From Actinernus sp. WN-2022 (lineage: Eukaryota; Cnidaria; Anthozoa; Actiniaria; Actinernidae), in the NCBI GenBank assembly GCA_030867875.1, contig JAOWCC010001609.1, forward strand, positions 434,001 through 498,000: 64,000 nucleotides of DNA, in the 5' to 3' direction. The notes beneath the pieces were generated by a model. It searched no databases, was not told where the DNA came from, and saw only the letters and a list, made by a program, of their open reading frames with translations. Position numbers and translations under genes: made by a program. Shown here piece after piece: positions 13,388-24,804 of this stretch (positions are counted from its first letter, which is position 1; every line of letters starts with the position of its first letter).

Positions 13388-15960
13388 CACGCGACCCATT
13401 TTGACCACCAAGACTATCCCGTGGTATCCCATGCATCATCGCGGGAACTGTGTACCACCCTCCAAGCTCCGATGACGGTGCGATGCTCGACTATCTGGCG
13501 ACCACACTTACTGCTGTTGAAGGTCTCTACCCTGGCTGTGGAATTTTGCTAACCGGTGATTTCAACCGCCTTGATATCAGGCGCCTACTGGTCCAATTTA
13601 AGATGAAACAACTCGTCCACGCCCCAACCAGAGGTGAGCGCATCCTGGACCTGATTATTACGAACATGCCACAAATCTACAACAAGAACTCTGTCGAATG
13701 CATCCCTCCCTTTGGTCTGTCAGACCACAATGGGGTTTTACTCCGGCCGAAGCCACGGCCCTCCGATAATAAAACCAGCAGGAAGGTAGTGACCAAAAGA
13801 GACACCCGACCAAGTCGGAAAGCTGAGCTCGGAAGATATTTAACCACTATTGAGTGGTCGGTCCTGGACGATGCTGTCTGTTGCAAAGACAAGCTACAGC
13901 TTCTGGTTGATTTTATCATTATTGGCGTTGACAACATTATGCCAATTAAGCAAGTGAAATTCCATACAAACGACCCCCCATGGGTTACTGCAGCCTTCAA
14001 AAAGCTAATAAAATTGCGCCAACAAGCTTTCACTAGTGGTGATCCTGAACGTTTCCGACACCTACGTAACCTTGTCAACCGAGAAAGAAAGTCCCTACGG
14101 AGCAGATATTTCTCGTCTAAGGTCCAACGCCTTAAAGACTGAAAACCCAATCAGTGGTGGAGTTCGGTTAAACGAATTGCGGGTATGACACCAGCCTGTG
14201 GCCCCGATGAGCTACAATCTCAGCTTCATATTGCTGGAATTGAATTGCTCTCGTCAAAGGATATTGCTAACATGATAAACGAAGCTTTTCTAGAACCAAT
14301 GCAGTCTTTTGAGAGGCTAGACTCCCTTCCCCCCATCGAGGATGATTCTGAGATGTTTCAGATTTCTGAAGAAGCCGTATTTGCGAACCTACGGAGCCTC
14401 AACCCTCATAAGGCCCCCGGACCTGATGGAGTCTCGAACTGGATTCTCACTGAATATGCTGATATCCTCGCTGGCCCAATATGTTGTGTCCTGAACAGTT
14501 CGTTTGCTGAACAGAAACTACCCCCGTCTTGGAAGCTAGCTGACGTTATTCCCATACCAAAACTTAAACCAGTCGTGGAAGTTAATAGCCACCTTAGACC
14601 TATCTCACTGACTCCTGCGATTTCTAAAGTTGCGGAAGATTTCATTGTGAAATCGTATCTTGCACCTGCAGTATTAGGAAGGATTGATCCTGACCAGTAC
14701 GGGGCCATCCCCCTGTCTTCTACCGTACAGTCCCTAATCTCAACGATACATCACTGGGCTCATGCCACGGATGCAACTGGTGCCGCAGTGAGGGTCATCT
14801 TGCTCGACTACAAGAAGGCGTTCGACCTTATCGACCATAATATTCTAGTACAAAAGGTCCTGAGTTTACCTATTCCTCGAAGCATAGTGCGCTGGATAGC
14901 CGATTTCCTAATGAATAGGAAACAGCGAGTTAAACTTTCACAAGACTGCCTGTCTGAGTGGGGCGACGTCCCTTCCGGGGTCCCACAGGGCACCAAGCTC
15001 GGTCCGTGGTTGTTTTTACTCATGATTAACGACCTTAGAGTCCCTGATGTTCATACCTGGAAGTATGTGGATGACACGTCGATAGCAGAGGTTGTCCCGA
15101 GACGAGCAAATAGTCAGATCCAACATGCCGTTGAATCAGTTGAAAAGTGGTCTCGACAAAACAAGCTACAACTTAACGCTAAGAAATGCAAAGAACTTGT
15201 AGTCGATTTTAAGAACCAGAAACACGAATTCGATCCAATAACTTTGAATGGTAAAGATCTTAGTGTTGTTTCCCATGAGAAGATATTAGGCTTGCACATC
15301 TCTTCCGACTTGCAATGGAACACTCACATCAGTGAGATAATTAAGAAGGCGAACAAGCGTTTGTACTTTTTAGTATCACTGAAACGCTCTAGGGTACCAG
15401 CTAATGATATCTGTAATTTCTATTGCACTTGCATTAGATCTCTTTTAGAATATTGCGCGCCCGTTTTCCATCACTCGTTACCCAAATATCTTAATGACGA
15501 CCTAGAAAGGGTACAAAAGAGGGCCTTGGCAATAATATCGCCTAAAATGTCATATGTAAGCAACTTGCAGCTATTTAAATTAGTAACCCTGCAAGAACGA
15601 CGCCAGCATTTATGCCAGAAATTATTTTCATCCATTATAAGTTCTGAGACACATAAATTACATGGCCTCCTTCCACCTAGACATGTGTCCAAACATAATC
15701 TTAGGAAAAAGCGGACCTTTGATGTTCCAAGGGCCCGGACAAATCGTTTTAAATGCACCTTCATCCCGTCCATGTGTAATTCCTAGAGCAATTTTTACCA
15801 TTACGATACACTATATTTTTAACTTATGTAGATATTGATTGTGTTTATTTTATAGATTGTAACACTAGTATAATTATTGTGAATTACGCAATTCAGCCGT
15901 GAGGCTGCAATGTGATTATTATTAAACTATCTATCTATCTATCTATCTATCAATGAGAGC
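13388..15960 (+). mobile_element. CR1/jockey-like LINE, 5'-truncated, CTAT-tailed
   Basis: Forward-strand LINE running from the middle of the endonuclease domain to a 3' end made of CTAT repeats (about 15930-15951), which is a typical tail for some CR1/jockey-type LINEs. Only one in-frame stop (TGA at 14140-14142) interrupts the coding frame from about 13388 to 15786, so this copy is much younger than the others in the window. Confidence 0.85.
13450..15786 (+). pseudogene. LINE ORF2: endonuclease end plus reverse transcriptase
   Basis: One frame split by a single TGA at 14140, at a place where related LINEs normally have tryptophan. The upstream part holds the late endonuclease motifs (VYHPPSSDD, LTGDFN, GLSDHN). 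The downstream 533 codons hold the RT with LNPHKAPGPDGVSNW, LRPISLTPAISK, catalytic DYKKAFD near codon 208, SGVPQGTKLGPWLF and YVDD near codon 294, and then a C-terminal LEYCAPVFHHSLP block. The endonuclease homology already starts near 13388 without a start codon. The protein would copy its own RNA at a nicked target. With the truncated 5' end it is not an autonomous copy. Confidence 0.85.
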
Positions 15961-16084
15961 AAGCGAAGAAAATACCGGGAATTTACCACAGGAAGACCGG
16001 CATTAAGCATTTGGCAGAGAATACAAGAATAATGGGATTCCTGTGGTTTTCAATTTACCACAGGAAGCCCATTTCTTCATGTCC

Positions 16085-16145
16085 TCCGCCATTTTGTTTT
16101 GCCAGTCGAGTGTTGCAAATTGCGTGGTGTTTCTTCTCTGTTTAG
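16085..16145 (+). other. Candidate non-coding first exon of a host gene
   Basis: CGCCATTTTG, a common animal core-promoter/YY1-type word, is at 16089-16098, and a strong splice donor (TTTAG|GTGAGTATT) follows at 16146. A non-coding first exon spliced to the exon at 24019 is possible but would need an intron of about 8 kb. Based only on these short signals. Confidence 0.2.
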
Positions 16146-17930
16146 GTGAGTATTTTGTCCTTGTCTTATAGCATACTTCACAAAATAGTCTCTAGAATGA
16201 GAGGAAACTGAGATACCTTAGACTTTAGAATGAGACTGGACCTCAAATCAGTGACTAAACTATCAAAGGAACGTAACTCCAAATTATCGACCTTACAAGT
16301 CCTTATGCTTAGTAACTAAATATACTAATACATCATATTATGATGTATATAAAAGCAGTAAATATAAATGAAATGGCTCTTAACCTCCCACCCTATGTAA
16401 AGCCTAAACAGTGACTGACAAGACGGTATCATCCCTAGAAGTTTATTAATATAAACACAGGCGCCATGTCCAAGCTGTGTAAAAGCTTTGTATATATTAT
16501 TTTTTATTAAATATAATATCTAGCCAATATTTCCCTTAGGCCTTATTATTCTCAGATAAAGAATATAAACTCTCTGGGACTGGGGTCTAGAAATGGCGTT
16601 TAGACTTAGAGGGAGAATAGAGAGAAACCCAAACTGAGAATTATAAACGCCATTTCTATAGACCCCAGAGACACAAAAGCACAACAACACACTTAAAATA
16701 AGGTAAGTTTATTTTCTTTATCTGACAATTTTAGGGAAATAGGTTTATATAGAGGCTATTCAAAGCCTTGTACATATACATGTATACATGTAACATGATC
16801 ATGGGTCATCTATGATCTGGCTGGAACTCATTACTGTCTAAAGTTATATTGATCAACTACATGTATCATAGAATCTTTAGATCAAATCTTGCTACTTTTT
16901 TTCATGATTGATGAATAGTAGCATTGTTTATTATTTATTTATTTAATACTTATTTTATTCATTTGCGGTGATGGGTTCAGTGCATTTTATATTACATATT
17001 TAGATTGTCTATTCAATTTAAATGTAATTTTTCGTTTAAGTTTTATACTCATTATACAAAATGTACATTAATTTTATAGTTCTTTGTAGATTCTCATAAG
17101 TTTTTATATGGCTTCTCTGGGGATGAAGCATCATAATTTTCTTCAAAGAAGAATTGTAATTTTGTTAGATTCTTCAATCAGTCAAATTCTATGCATGTTA
17201 GCCTACGTGTAGCCGTTTACCCACCCTCAGCGAGGAGGCCGATGTCTACATAAAGCTGGCACTAACCGTGATATGTTCCTTTGTGAAGTGAATTTATTAT
17301 TTTTAGCAGATATATTGGTCTATCAGATACAAGTGAGATATTGTGAATGCTGGCCACGGCCGCTCTGGGAGGGGGGCTTGTTTTCTGTAGTCATTGAAAG
17401 TCAAAAATGATGGAAATTTAGGCAATATTCAAATGTATATGACAGAAAGCCTAAAAGGATATCAATAATATCCTTTCTGGGTTGTGTGAATAGCCTTTAC
17501 ACCTATCAGTCATTGGACTTTATAAAACACTATTTATTTACAACCAGCAGATGCAGGATCTATCCAATTTGTGTTGCAGACATCCACAATAAAACATATT
17601 TTTTTTTATTTCCAAAATAACTACTGGTACTCATAGTTTTCTTGTGATATTGATGAGCTACTCTTTTCGTTTTATAAGGGCATTATTTTAGTCCAACAAG
17701 TTTTCCAGAAGATTGTTAATGTGTGGTGAGGAATATCTAGTTTCCAAAGGGTATGCATGTGGACATTAATACGTTGCAGACATTACATATTTCAGATCTC
17801 AAGGAGAAAGGAACAATATATATAACCTTGGCAATTTTGACAACCTACATTTGTACTAACCCCAAAATGTATTAGGATTTATTAAAGAATCATTGCTAGC
17901 ATATAATATATATATATATATATATTGTAT
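16146..17930. other. Non-coding; one imperfect palindrome
   Basis: No gene seen. At about 16573-16672 an inverted pair (TCTGGGACTGGGGTCTAGAAATGGCG near the left, its reverse complement near the right) forms a hairpin of about 100 bp, probably a MITE. Two copies of GTTGCAGACAT (about 17569 and 17773) are inverted relative to copies of the same word at 20.38-20.77 kb. Confidence 0.4.
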
Positions 17931-18402
17931 ACATACAGTTGATGCCAAAAAGGTTGTCCAGCAGAACATAATATGTAAGGGTTAGAGACTGCTTGTGAGT
18001 TCTTTATCGACAAATACAGGCACGCGCTGACTGTACGATGAATGAAATATAATGAATACTGCATGAGGCCGAAGGCCGAATGCAGTATGAAGAAATTTTG
18101 AGTTCATCGTACAGTCAGCAAGTGACTGTATTTTGCCGATAAAGCACAAACAAAAAGTCTCTAACCCTTTTAATATTCAAACCGAGTGCATTGCAGTGAC
18201 TGTTTATGCGTTTAATTCGCTAGCTGATAACTGAAGAAAACTACTGAACGAATTAAGACAAGTGATCTTTTAATTCAGTTTTCAGTAAATGAAAACCAAA
18301 ATAATAAGTAGACATTAATGTCAAAATTTATAAAGTATATATACAAATGCAAAGTCTTGCGAAGGAAAATGTAAGCACTGGCCACTGTCCTACTTGCCGG
18401 TT

Positions 18403-19515
18403 TTACCGGCAACATTGTAATTGAAAACAAAGCTGCTCGAAACGAGCACTACCAAAATCAACAAATTTAGGAGAATTTTGCAGACTTGTGTTACAAATAG
18501 TACTGCCAGACTTAGAATTACTAACTTGCTTAACATTCTCCTGTAGTTGTACAGCCGCTTGAACAGTAACCGGCGCCGCTAGAACCTCTGAACACTGCTT
18601 TTCTTCTTGTAACGTTTGCCTTTCGCAGTAGGATTTAAGACTTGATTCGTTCCTGTGTCCTGATACTTGCATTATCCGATGCAGAGGAATACCAGCTCTA
18701 TCGAGTAGAGTAATTGAGGTTGCTCTGATGCTATGATTTGTGTATTTCTGGCTTAAGTTTGCTGCAGAGGATATTTCTTTCATCATTGTCCCAAGAGTAT
18801 TAACTCCAAGCGGCGACTTTTCAAACCACACAGTGTTGCCAGGACAGAATTTTCTCTTTGGTTTCTGGAACAATGCCTCTAATCCTGGGTTTAGCACCGA
18901 CAGCAATTTCCTGAAATACTGAACTGGACAATTGTTAGTTCCATTGGCAAACATTTTGGGGTCCCCTTCCTCTGCTTTGTCGCTTAATCCTCCCGGATGA
19001 TTTTTCGTTCGTTCTTCTTCGGTCATGGCGAGAAACTCGATATTGTTTGCATCTCGCTTTATTTGAAAACTTGTTTTCTTCAACCTTCTCTGATTCTCCC
19101 GACCTCGGCGACAGAAAAACAGACTGATGTTAAACCAATTGACTCGAAGCAGAGATGTAGCTGTATCTTCACCAAATGTGCCAGTCTCATAACATTTCTT
19201 TATATCTTCTGGGTCAATGGCAGAGTGGTGATGTATTTTGCATGTGCCTTCCTCTTTCACTCTCTTGAGTTTGGCATTCAGCGAACTGTTAGCGACCTTG
19301 AAAACAGGATCATTCATAATGGAAAACTTCTTCCCAACTTGTTCTGAGGTAAGATGTCGGTGAATAGCGGCTCTAATGGCAAGATGAGCTGAACGACTGT
19401 AGTGTTTTTCAGGCGAACATTTCACTTCTTGGTAAAACTTTTTCAGCCGCTCGGAAAGAAGTTCTTGATTTAGATATTCGAGCTGCTCTTCGGGAAACCT
19501 TTTTTTGAAGCCATT
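18403..19515 (-). pseudogene. Crypton-type tyrosine recombinase (DUF3504-like), main exon
   Basis: Likely catalyses strand exchange through a tyrosine-linked intermediate. On the reverse strand the exon starts at an acceptor (AG at 19516-19517) and reaches a stop at 18403. Visible catalytic set: an early arginine in FFCRRGRENQ, the HxxR box NHSIRA, a histidine in SGHRN and the tyrosine in LKSYC. This is the pattern of the DUF3504/Crypton-A group, also found in domesticated animal genes. The upstream exon ends in phase 1, and the first codons of this exon fit the family only if one frame change within a run of seven A's is allowed, so this copy may be a recent pseudogene or the base call may be wrong. 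The C-terminal tail is low-complexity. Confidence 0.6.
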
Positions 19516-19646
19516 CTACAATAAAAAATGCAATAAAAACCTTGTTGGCTAACATATAAATAAAACCAAAAGCTATTCTCATTCAAACATTTTAAATTTC
19601 ATTCAATAACAGAACATTTCACAAAAACACAATAATACAATTTCAC

Positions 19647-19836
19647 CTTTCATTATCGAAACTCCCCAGCGAGTTTGCTGCTTTGTTGAGGTTGGAATCG
19701 CTCGTTCTATGGAATCTAACACTTCTGTGTCAGTAAAATCTTCAAACCTACTTAGATGCTCTTTATCCCCGTTGGCGTTGGAACTAAATAGCGAATTAGC
19801 CATTGGTATTGACGAAGTTGTGTTTACAAAGGGCAA
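19647..19836 (-). CDS. 5' exon of the tyrosine recombinase gene
   Basis: Open frame starting at the ATG at 19836, or at an internal ATG (MANSLF) 36 bases later. It encodes a short N-terminal region ending in STKQQTRWGVSIMK, which matches the T..W/ helix found at the start of the DNA-binding part in DUF3504-type proteins. A GT donor follows at 19645-19646 on the reverse strand. Joined to the exon at 19515 it would make a protein of about 430 residues. Confidence 0.5.
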
Positions 19837-20124
19837 AACGAGAACTGCAAAAAAATTGCTGGGCTCTCACTGCAACTTTTCACGAGCCGGCCAGTCTCTC
19901 ACAGAGGGAAGAGAGGGCCTGGGTCGAGTGCTGTGGTCACCAATAATGCACGCTCAGTAGCCAATCACATGCTTGGATTTTGTACAATGCACGACATTTG
20001 AACATTAAAATACTATAATATCCAATGTTTTGGTCTATTGTTTTGGTCTAGACAATAGCCCAAAACAATGGATATTATAGTATTATATTATGTTCTGCTG
20101 GACAACCTTTTTGGCATCGACTGT

Positions 20125-20930
20125 ATATATATTACATATATATTATATGTTGTTTACTGCAAAAAGACTTGTGTACTAATTTTAATGTAAAAATGAAAGA
20201 AAGTTAAAATATAACTGAAAATTGTTCAATTGTACATAATTAAATAATGTATTTTGTACTATTTAATTAACATTGAAACTCATTCATACTTTACAATACA
20301 CTTCAAAACGAAAACAAAATCCCTTAAGCTCCAGACTACAAAACAATATGATTCTAAGCACAATCTCAAAATGTAATGTCTGCATCAGTTTTTGTGTAAT
20401 GTCCGCAACATATATATTTTAAAATAAAAACAACCACAGTGTGCTTTGTTGAGCTTCATCATTATAGTTGGAAACTCTTGTCATTAACAAGTTCAGAAAG
20501 TCCATTTGTTTTCTTGGAACTCCTCACAATTCACAGGAATTGAGAATTTTAAAAGTTGAGACAAACATATGGTTGTTTTTGCTGTAATGTCTGCAACAGG
20601 CATATAGATATTAATTAAAAAAGGATAATGAGAGAATTTTTTTTATATTTCAAATAGAGAGGCCCACCTAATTTAAGGTGTGCTATCTATAAATTTAAGC
20701 AGCACAGCTATTTTAAATGAAGTTTGGGAAGCCTTTGTAATCTGATTTTTGGTTTCTGAATGTAATGTCTACAATGTGGAATATATTGCCCTAATGTTTT
20801 CAAATTTGAAAAAAATAATGCCTAAAAATATTTCAGCCACAATGAGTATATCAGGCAATGATAAATGGACCTTAGTGGAAGGCTTGAAAACCCAAAAGAA
20901 TCCAAAACAGAATGACACGAACAATGTTAA
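20125..20930. other. Non-coding with repeated word TGTAATGTCTGCAACA
   Basis: No gene. The word TGTAATGTCTGCAACA or a close variant occurs at about 20371, 20397, 20585 and 20758 on the forward strand. Two further copies are inverted on the far side of the recombinase unit (about 17569 and 17773). This arrangement resembles subterminal binding repeats of a larger element. Confidence 0.4.
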
Positions 20931-20934
20931 CTCA

Positions 20935-21175
20935 TGTGGCGCAGTGGTGCATGTGACCTACATGTAGGTTCGATTCCCGGACACATCTCGCCCTTGCTCC
21001 GAGGATTTTTCTCTGGGTTCTCCAGTTTTCTTCTCTCCTGAAAAACCAACCTAATTTTAATTCCAATTCGATCCTGGAGTTTGTTGGAATACTGAAATAC
21101 AAACCTCTGGCTTGTAAGATCTCAGTAACAGCATCATGTATCTTCGACGTATAATAAACCATTTATTTTATTTAT
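20935..21175 (+). mobile_element. tRNA-derived SINE
   Basis: A-box-like TGGCGCAGTGGTGC and B-box-like GGTTCGATTCC are spaced as in a tRNA gene. They are followed by a tRNA-unrelated body (CGCCCTTGCTCCGAGGATTTT) and an AT-rich tail near 21150-21175. The same body occurs in the copies at 24.4, 31.3 and 49.8 kb, so this is one dispersed SINE family. Confidence 0.75.
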
Positions 21176-21179
21176 TTGT

Positions 21180-21720
21180 TTGACTCGGCTCTCCAGTAAA
21201 CAAGCTTGCAGTCTTCTAAAACAGAGTGGCAAATGTGTTTCATACAATACAGAACTGGGTAATGCATAGATATTTGGCTATTAAGGTCCTTTATGATAAG
21301 ATAATTTTTCTTGTTGTTTTCAAAGAATATATATATATTGGTGTGAAATAGACACATTGAATGATAACTTATGAAGCGGGGAAATGAAAAAAAAAAGTTG
21401 ATGTCACAGCCGGGAAGCAACTCCAGGGCCAACGGTTTGGGTGCCACGATAACCCCTGGCTGAGAGAAATGTATTTGTCTTGTACATGTAATGGAGAAGG
21501 AATGCAATGAATTGGTAGTGCAAAGAGAAATAAGTTCCTATGTGGATGAGAGGGCCTGGAGAGCCTGAGTGTTATGATAATTAGGGTTATATACATGTAC
21601 ATGTAAACTGTCAAGAAACAGTCAGTTTATTGTGGTTCTGGCTTACAAACATTTTAGGGTTTAATTTTAATGAAAATTTACGATATAAATAATTAGGCAC
21701 ATCCAGTTATATATTCAAGT
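21180..21720. repeat. Left copy of a duplicated non-coding segment
   Basis: About 21460-21640 matches about 23305-23460 in the same orientation, with shared words GAGAGGGCCTGGAG and AGTGCAAAGAGAAAT (variant). The match resumes at 22229-22330 versus 23600-23690 around GTGGGCCTGGACCTG. The intervening part of the left copy is interrupted by the hairpin element at 21760-21955. Confidence 0.45.
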
Positions 21721-21764
21721 GTGTTTATTCATCCCAGATGTATTACACGTCAGTTATACTTAAG

Positions 21765-21957
21765 AAATAGAAAACATTTCCCGTGTTTCTATAGAGTTAT
21801 AGAAACACGAGTGGGAGTTTGGGAGAACGAGAAATGCCAGTGGGAACACGAGCCCGAAGGGCGAGTGTTTCCACAGCTATTTCGAGTTCTTCCAAACTTC
21901 CACAAGTGTTTCTATAACTCTATAGAAACAAGGGGGAAATGTTTTCTATTTCCTTTA
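21765..21957. mobile_element. Hairpin MITE, arms GTGTTTCTATAGAGTTATAG
   Basis: Arms AGAAAACATTTCCC..GTGTTTCTATAGAGTTATAG and their reverse complement enclose about 100 bp. A solo arm of the same family (TTTCTATAGAGTTATAGAAACACG) is at about 22053. The 79-codon frame across it is an artefact of the palindrome. No transposase. Confidence 0.65.
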
Positions 21958-22675
21958 TAAAATAAACAAATAAAAGCACGGAAACGCTCGCTTAATTTGA
22001 TAACCAAAACGTAAATTCTCACAACTAGCTCAAGCGCGCGCTCAACTTACTATGTTTCTATAGAGTTATAGAAACACGGCTTACAGCCAATCAGAGCGCG
22101 CATACTATCGAAACTATTTTATAAATTATACATATTGCATGTTCATGCATAATTATATTACTTAATATGGATATGTCAAGGGCCCTTATGTAAGTACTTT
22201 AAGTATTGTACTTAAGTCATAACTATATATGGATATGGTGATGATAATAAATATAATGGTGGAGGTTGTGGGCCTGGACCTGTCACCACAAAGTGTTGCT
22301 GTGGTATATTTCAGGGACTCGAGATCTAACAATACGAAAAGACAATTTTTTTTGCAATTTTTTTCTATTATCAGCATTTTCACATACAAGAATCGTAATG
22401 ATCTATGTAAAATTTCACTTGATAAGACAAAAACGAACATAAATAAGAGCAAAGAGTGTCGCTAAGTCAAATTGTCAATGATGCCCTTTTTGCACACAGC
22501 CCTTTAATAATTGTTCTTTTTGTAAACAGAAGAAATGTCTGAGAGGTATATTTTTTGCACATGCCAGGGAACATGACGCATACTACATGTACTTTAAATT
22601 ATTAGATATCTTAACTTTGGATAACATTAATTTTATCAACAAAATCGATTCAAAAACAGAATCTATACTAGACGC

Positions 22676-22775
22676 TGGGACTCTTTATCTGGGACTCTTT
22701 ATCTGGGACCCTTTATCTGGGACTCTTTATCTGGGACTCTTTATCTGGGACTCTTTATCTGGGACTCTTGTCCTG
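22676..22775. repeat. 14-bp minisatellite, unit GGGACTCTTTATCT
   Basis: About seven head-to-tail copies of GGGACTCTTTATCT with one C/T variant. Because the unit is not a multiple of three, the overlapping open frame alternates through all frames (LGLFIWD, SGTLY), which explains the long but meaningless ORF at 22587-22865. Confidence 0.85.
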
Positions 22776-22879
22776 TTGTTCTATCCAACAACTAGTTGGC
22801 AAGCTTGTACTGTAAATTGTTTTTCTGTCTATATTTTTTGTAGTGCGGTTTGTTTGTCATTGTAATAATGTGATAAATA

Positions 22880-24018
22880 CTAGTTGTAAAGTTAATAAAT
22901 AAATAAACTCCATTAAGTTTGTCTAATGTCCTCAGACCATCCTCGATCTACTCTTCGCATGTACAACATCAGATATGTTTCTAATCAAAACGTTTATAGG
23001 AGTCATATACAAACTAATAGGCCTTATATGCATGATGATGTCACGCTTTTGTGATCACCACCCAAGCCCCAATGTGACACAAAGTTTCCTCTCAACACAG
23101 AAGTCAAAGGCTTGGTGGTGATGACAAAAGTGTGACATCGTCAAGCATCAAGCATTATCATGGAAAATTTACCCTTGATAATAGCTAGGGTTTGGGAGAC
23201 TGTCCCCACTAGTTTTATAAATCTGTGCCACCAAGCATTAAAAAAATAAATCCAAGATATATTTACTACAAAACCAGCTTTGTTAGCCTAATCAAGAAAT
23301 ATATTTCTCTTGTAATGGACTATGAATGCAATGAATAGGTAGTGTAAAGAGAAATAGTTTCCTAAATGGACGAGAGGGCCTGGAGCCCTTGTTATGATAA
23401 TAAGTTTCTGCATATTGTTTATAACTGTCAAGTGACAGAGTCCGCTCCAGTGTGGTTCTGGTCTTCAACAAGATAGGACAGTCTCAATTACAACAGTTTA
23501 CAAGTTCAATTTTCAAGTGTTTAGATTTTCAACTATCTAGTCATTTTCAGAATTGTAAGCAAGCTATAAATTACAGATGTATGTTGTGGTTATCAATGAT
23601 AATGATAATACAGTGGATATTGTGGGCCAGGACCTGCCACCGCAAATTGCTGTTTTTGTGTTTGTGGGTCAGGGACTCGAGGAGTATTTAGGAATATAAA
23701 ATTCATTGTTTACATAAAACCTTATCAATTAAAAAAATATAAATTATAATTTCTTAGAATATTTTTGTTCTTAAATAGTTTAGGTAATGTTTGTCATTAT
23801 TGTCATTATTCTGTCAAGTACATGTATGTACTGTTAGTAATGTTTTTCACAAGATCATCAGAGGTTGACACAAAAGCCAACAGGCTATCTCAGCCTCTAG
23901 TGTGCACTTCCATACAATGTATTAAATTGATATATAAAAAATTAAAAATGTCTAAAGTCAATAATTATATGTACATTATGTATTTATTTAACTAATTAAT
24001 TACATTTTTCCCTTGCAG
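22880..24018. other. Non-coding; a MITE-like hairpin and a duplicated segment
   Basis: About 23032-23148 is an inverted pair around GTCACGCTTTTGTGATCACC and GGTGGTGATGACAAAAGTGTG, a hairpin of about 115 bp. About 23305-23690 is the right copy of the duplication noted at 21.46-22.33 kb. No gene seen. Confidence 0.45.
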
Positions 24019-24140
24019 ATTAATTAAGGATGGAGTCGTACTGGAATGTTACTTTTTATAAATCTGGCGTAGTCCTGTGCGATTACAATACAACCACTCA
24101 TGAAGTTAGATGGTCACATGTGCCAGATTCCTCTTTCAAG
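24019..24140 (+). CDS. Candidate host exon starting MESYWNVTFYKSG
   Basis: Bounded by a good acceptor (CCCTTGCAG at 24010-24018) and a good donor (TTCAAG|GTACGA at 24141). An ATG at 24030 opens 37 codons ending in phase 0 exactly at the donor. The peptide MESYWNVTFYKSGVVLCDYN looks non-random but I do not recognise the family, and no following exon could be identified. It may be the first coding exon of a host gene, possibly linked to the promoter-like site near 16.09 kb. Confidence 0.3.
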
Positions 24141-24364
24141 GTACGATTCCTAGTTTGTACTATTACATCACTTGAAAACAACTACCAGAATCCTTTTCAA
24201 ATCCTTTTTGTTATTCAGATTTTTTAACTCCTGAGAATACCAAGACAATGGTCCAAATTAGAAGAACAAAAGAGTCAGCAAAAAGGACTCTGTTAGTTTT
24301 ATTTAACTGACGTAATAGTGCAAACCACCTATTAGAGAGTAATACATTTTTGATAGCCTTGTTT

Positions 24365-24612
24365 TACCTTGCAAGTGGGAAGCACTTTGTCTGTCAGCAC
24401 CATTGCCAGGGTTCAAGCCCTGGTAACATGTGAGTTGAGTTTGTTAATTGCTATCAAACTCTAATGCTCTGAGGGTTTTTCTTCAGACTCTCAGGTTTTC
24501 CTCCCTCCACAAAAACCAACATGCTAAATTTCAATTCGTTGATGGGCTTCTGTGATTTAGCCAGGTCCTGTTAAAATTCAGCAGTATGAAGTGTTGTTGT
24601 TGTTGTTGTAGT
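24365..24612 (+). mobile_element. Diverged tRNA-derived SINE
   Basis: B-box-like GGGTTCAAGCCC near 24411, then the same body as the SINE at 20.94 kb (GCTCTGAGGGTTTTTCTTC, CAAAAACCAACATGCTAAAT), and a GTT microsatellite tail (24593-24609). The A box is eroded, so this copy is older. Confidence 0.6.
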
Positions 24613-24804
24613 AGTACTGTTAGTAGTACTAGAAAAAGTACATGTATGTGTAGTAGTAGTAGTGCTAGAGTAGTTATAACTAGTACTTTGATTAAGTGTC
24701 AAGGTATTTATATTAGCTATAGCTAGGTGCAGCTAATTGGGGACTCTATACATTGTAGCTTAATTGTAAAATAAACGTAAATTGTGAATAACATAATAAA
24801 AATT

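Larger units (their letters stand above)
17935..20124. mobile_element. 2.2-kb TIR-bounded unit carrying a tyrosine recombinase gene
   Basis: A 40-bp sequence beginning ACAGTTGATGCCAAAAAGG (17935-17974) is repeated in inverted orientation at 20085-20124 with one difference (39/40). Both ends lie in TATA-rich flanks. Just inside the left end is a ~195-bp palindrome (about 17979-18172), and just inside the right end is a second one (about 20009-20084). Between them is a two-exon tyrosine recombinase gene on the reverse strand. Crypton-type elements with this recombinase class normally lack TIRs, so either this is an unusual element or a TIR element has captured the gene. Confidence 0.55.

Noticed and set aside
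21721..21960. 79-codon protein with repeated YNSIETRGKC-like peptides
   Set aside because: It is the translation of a hairpin MITE with inverted arms.
22587..22865. 92-codon open frame with repeated LGLFIWD/SGTLY peptides
   Set aside because: It is produced by the 14-bp minisatellite, which keeps all frames open; there is no homology or start context.
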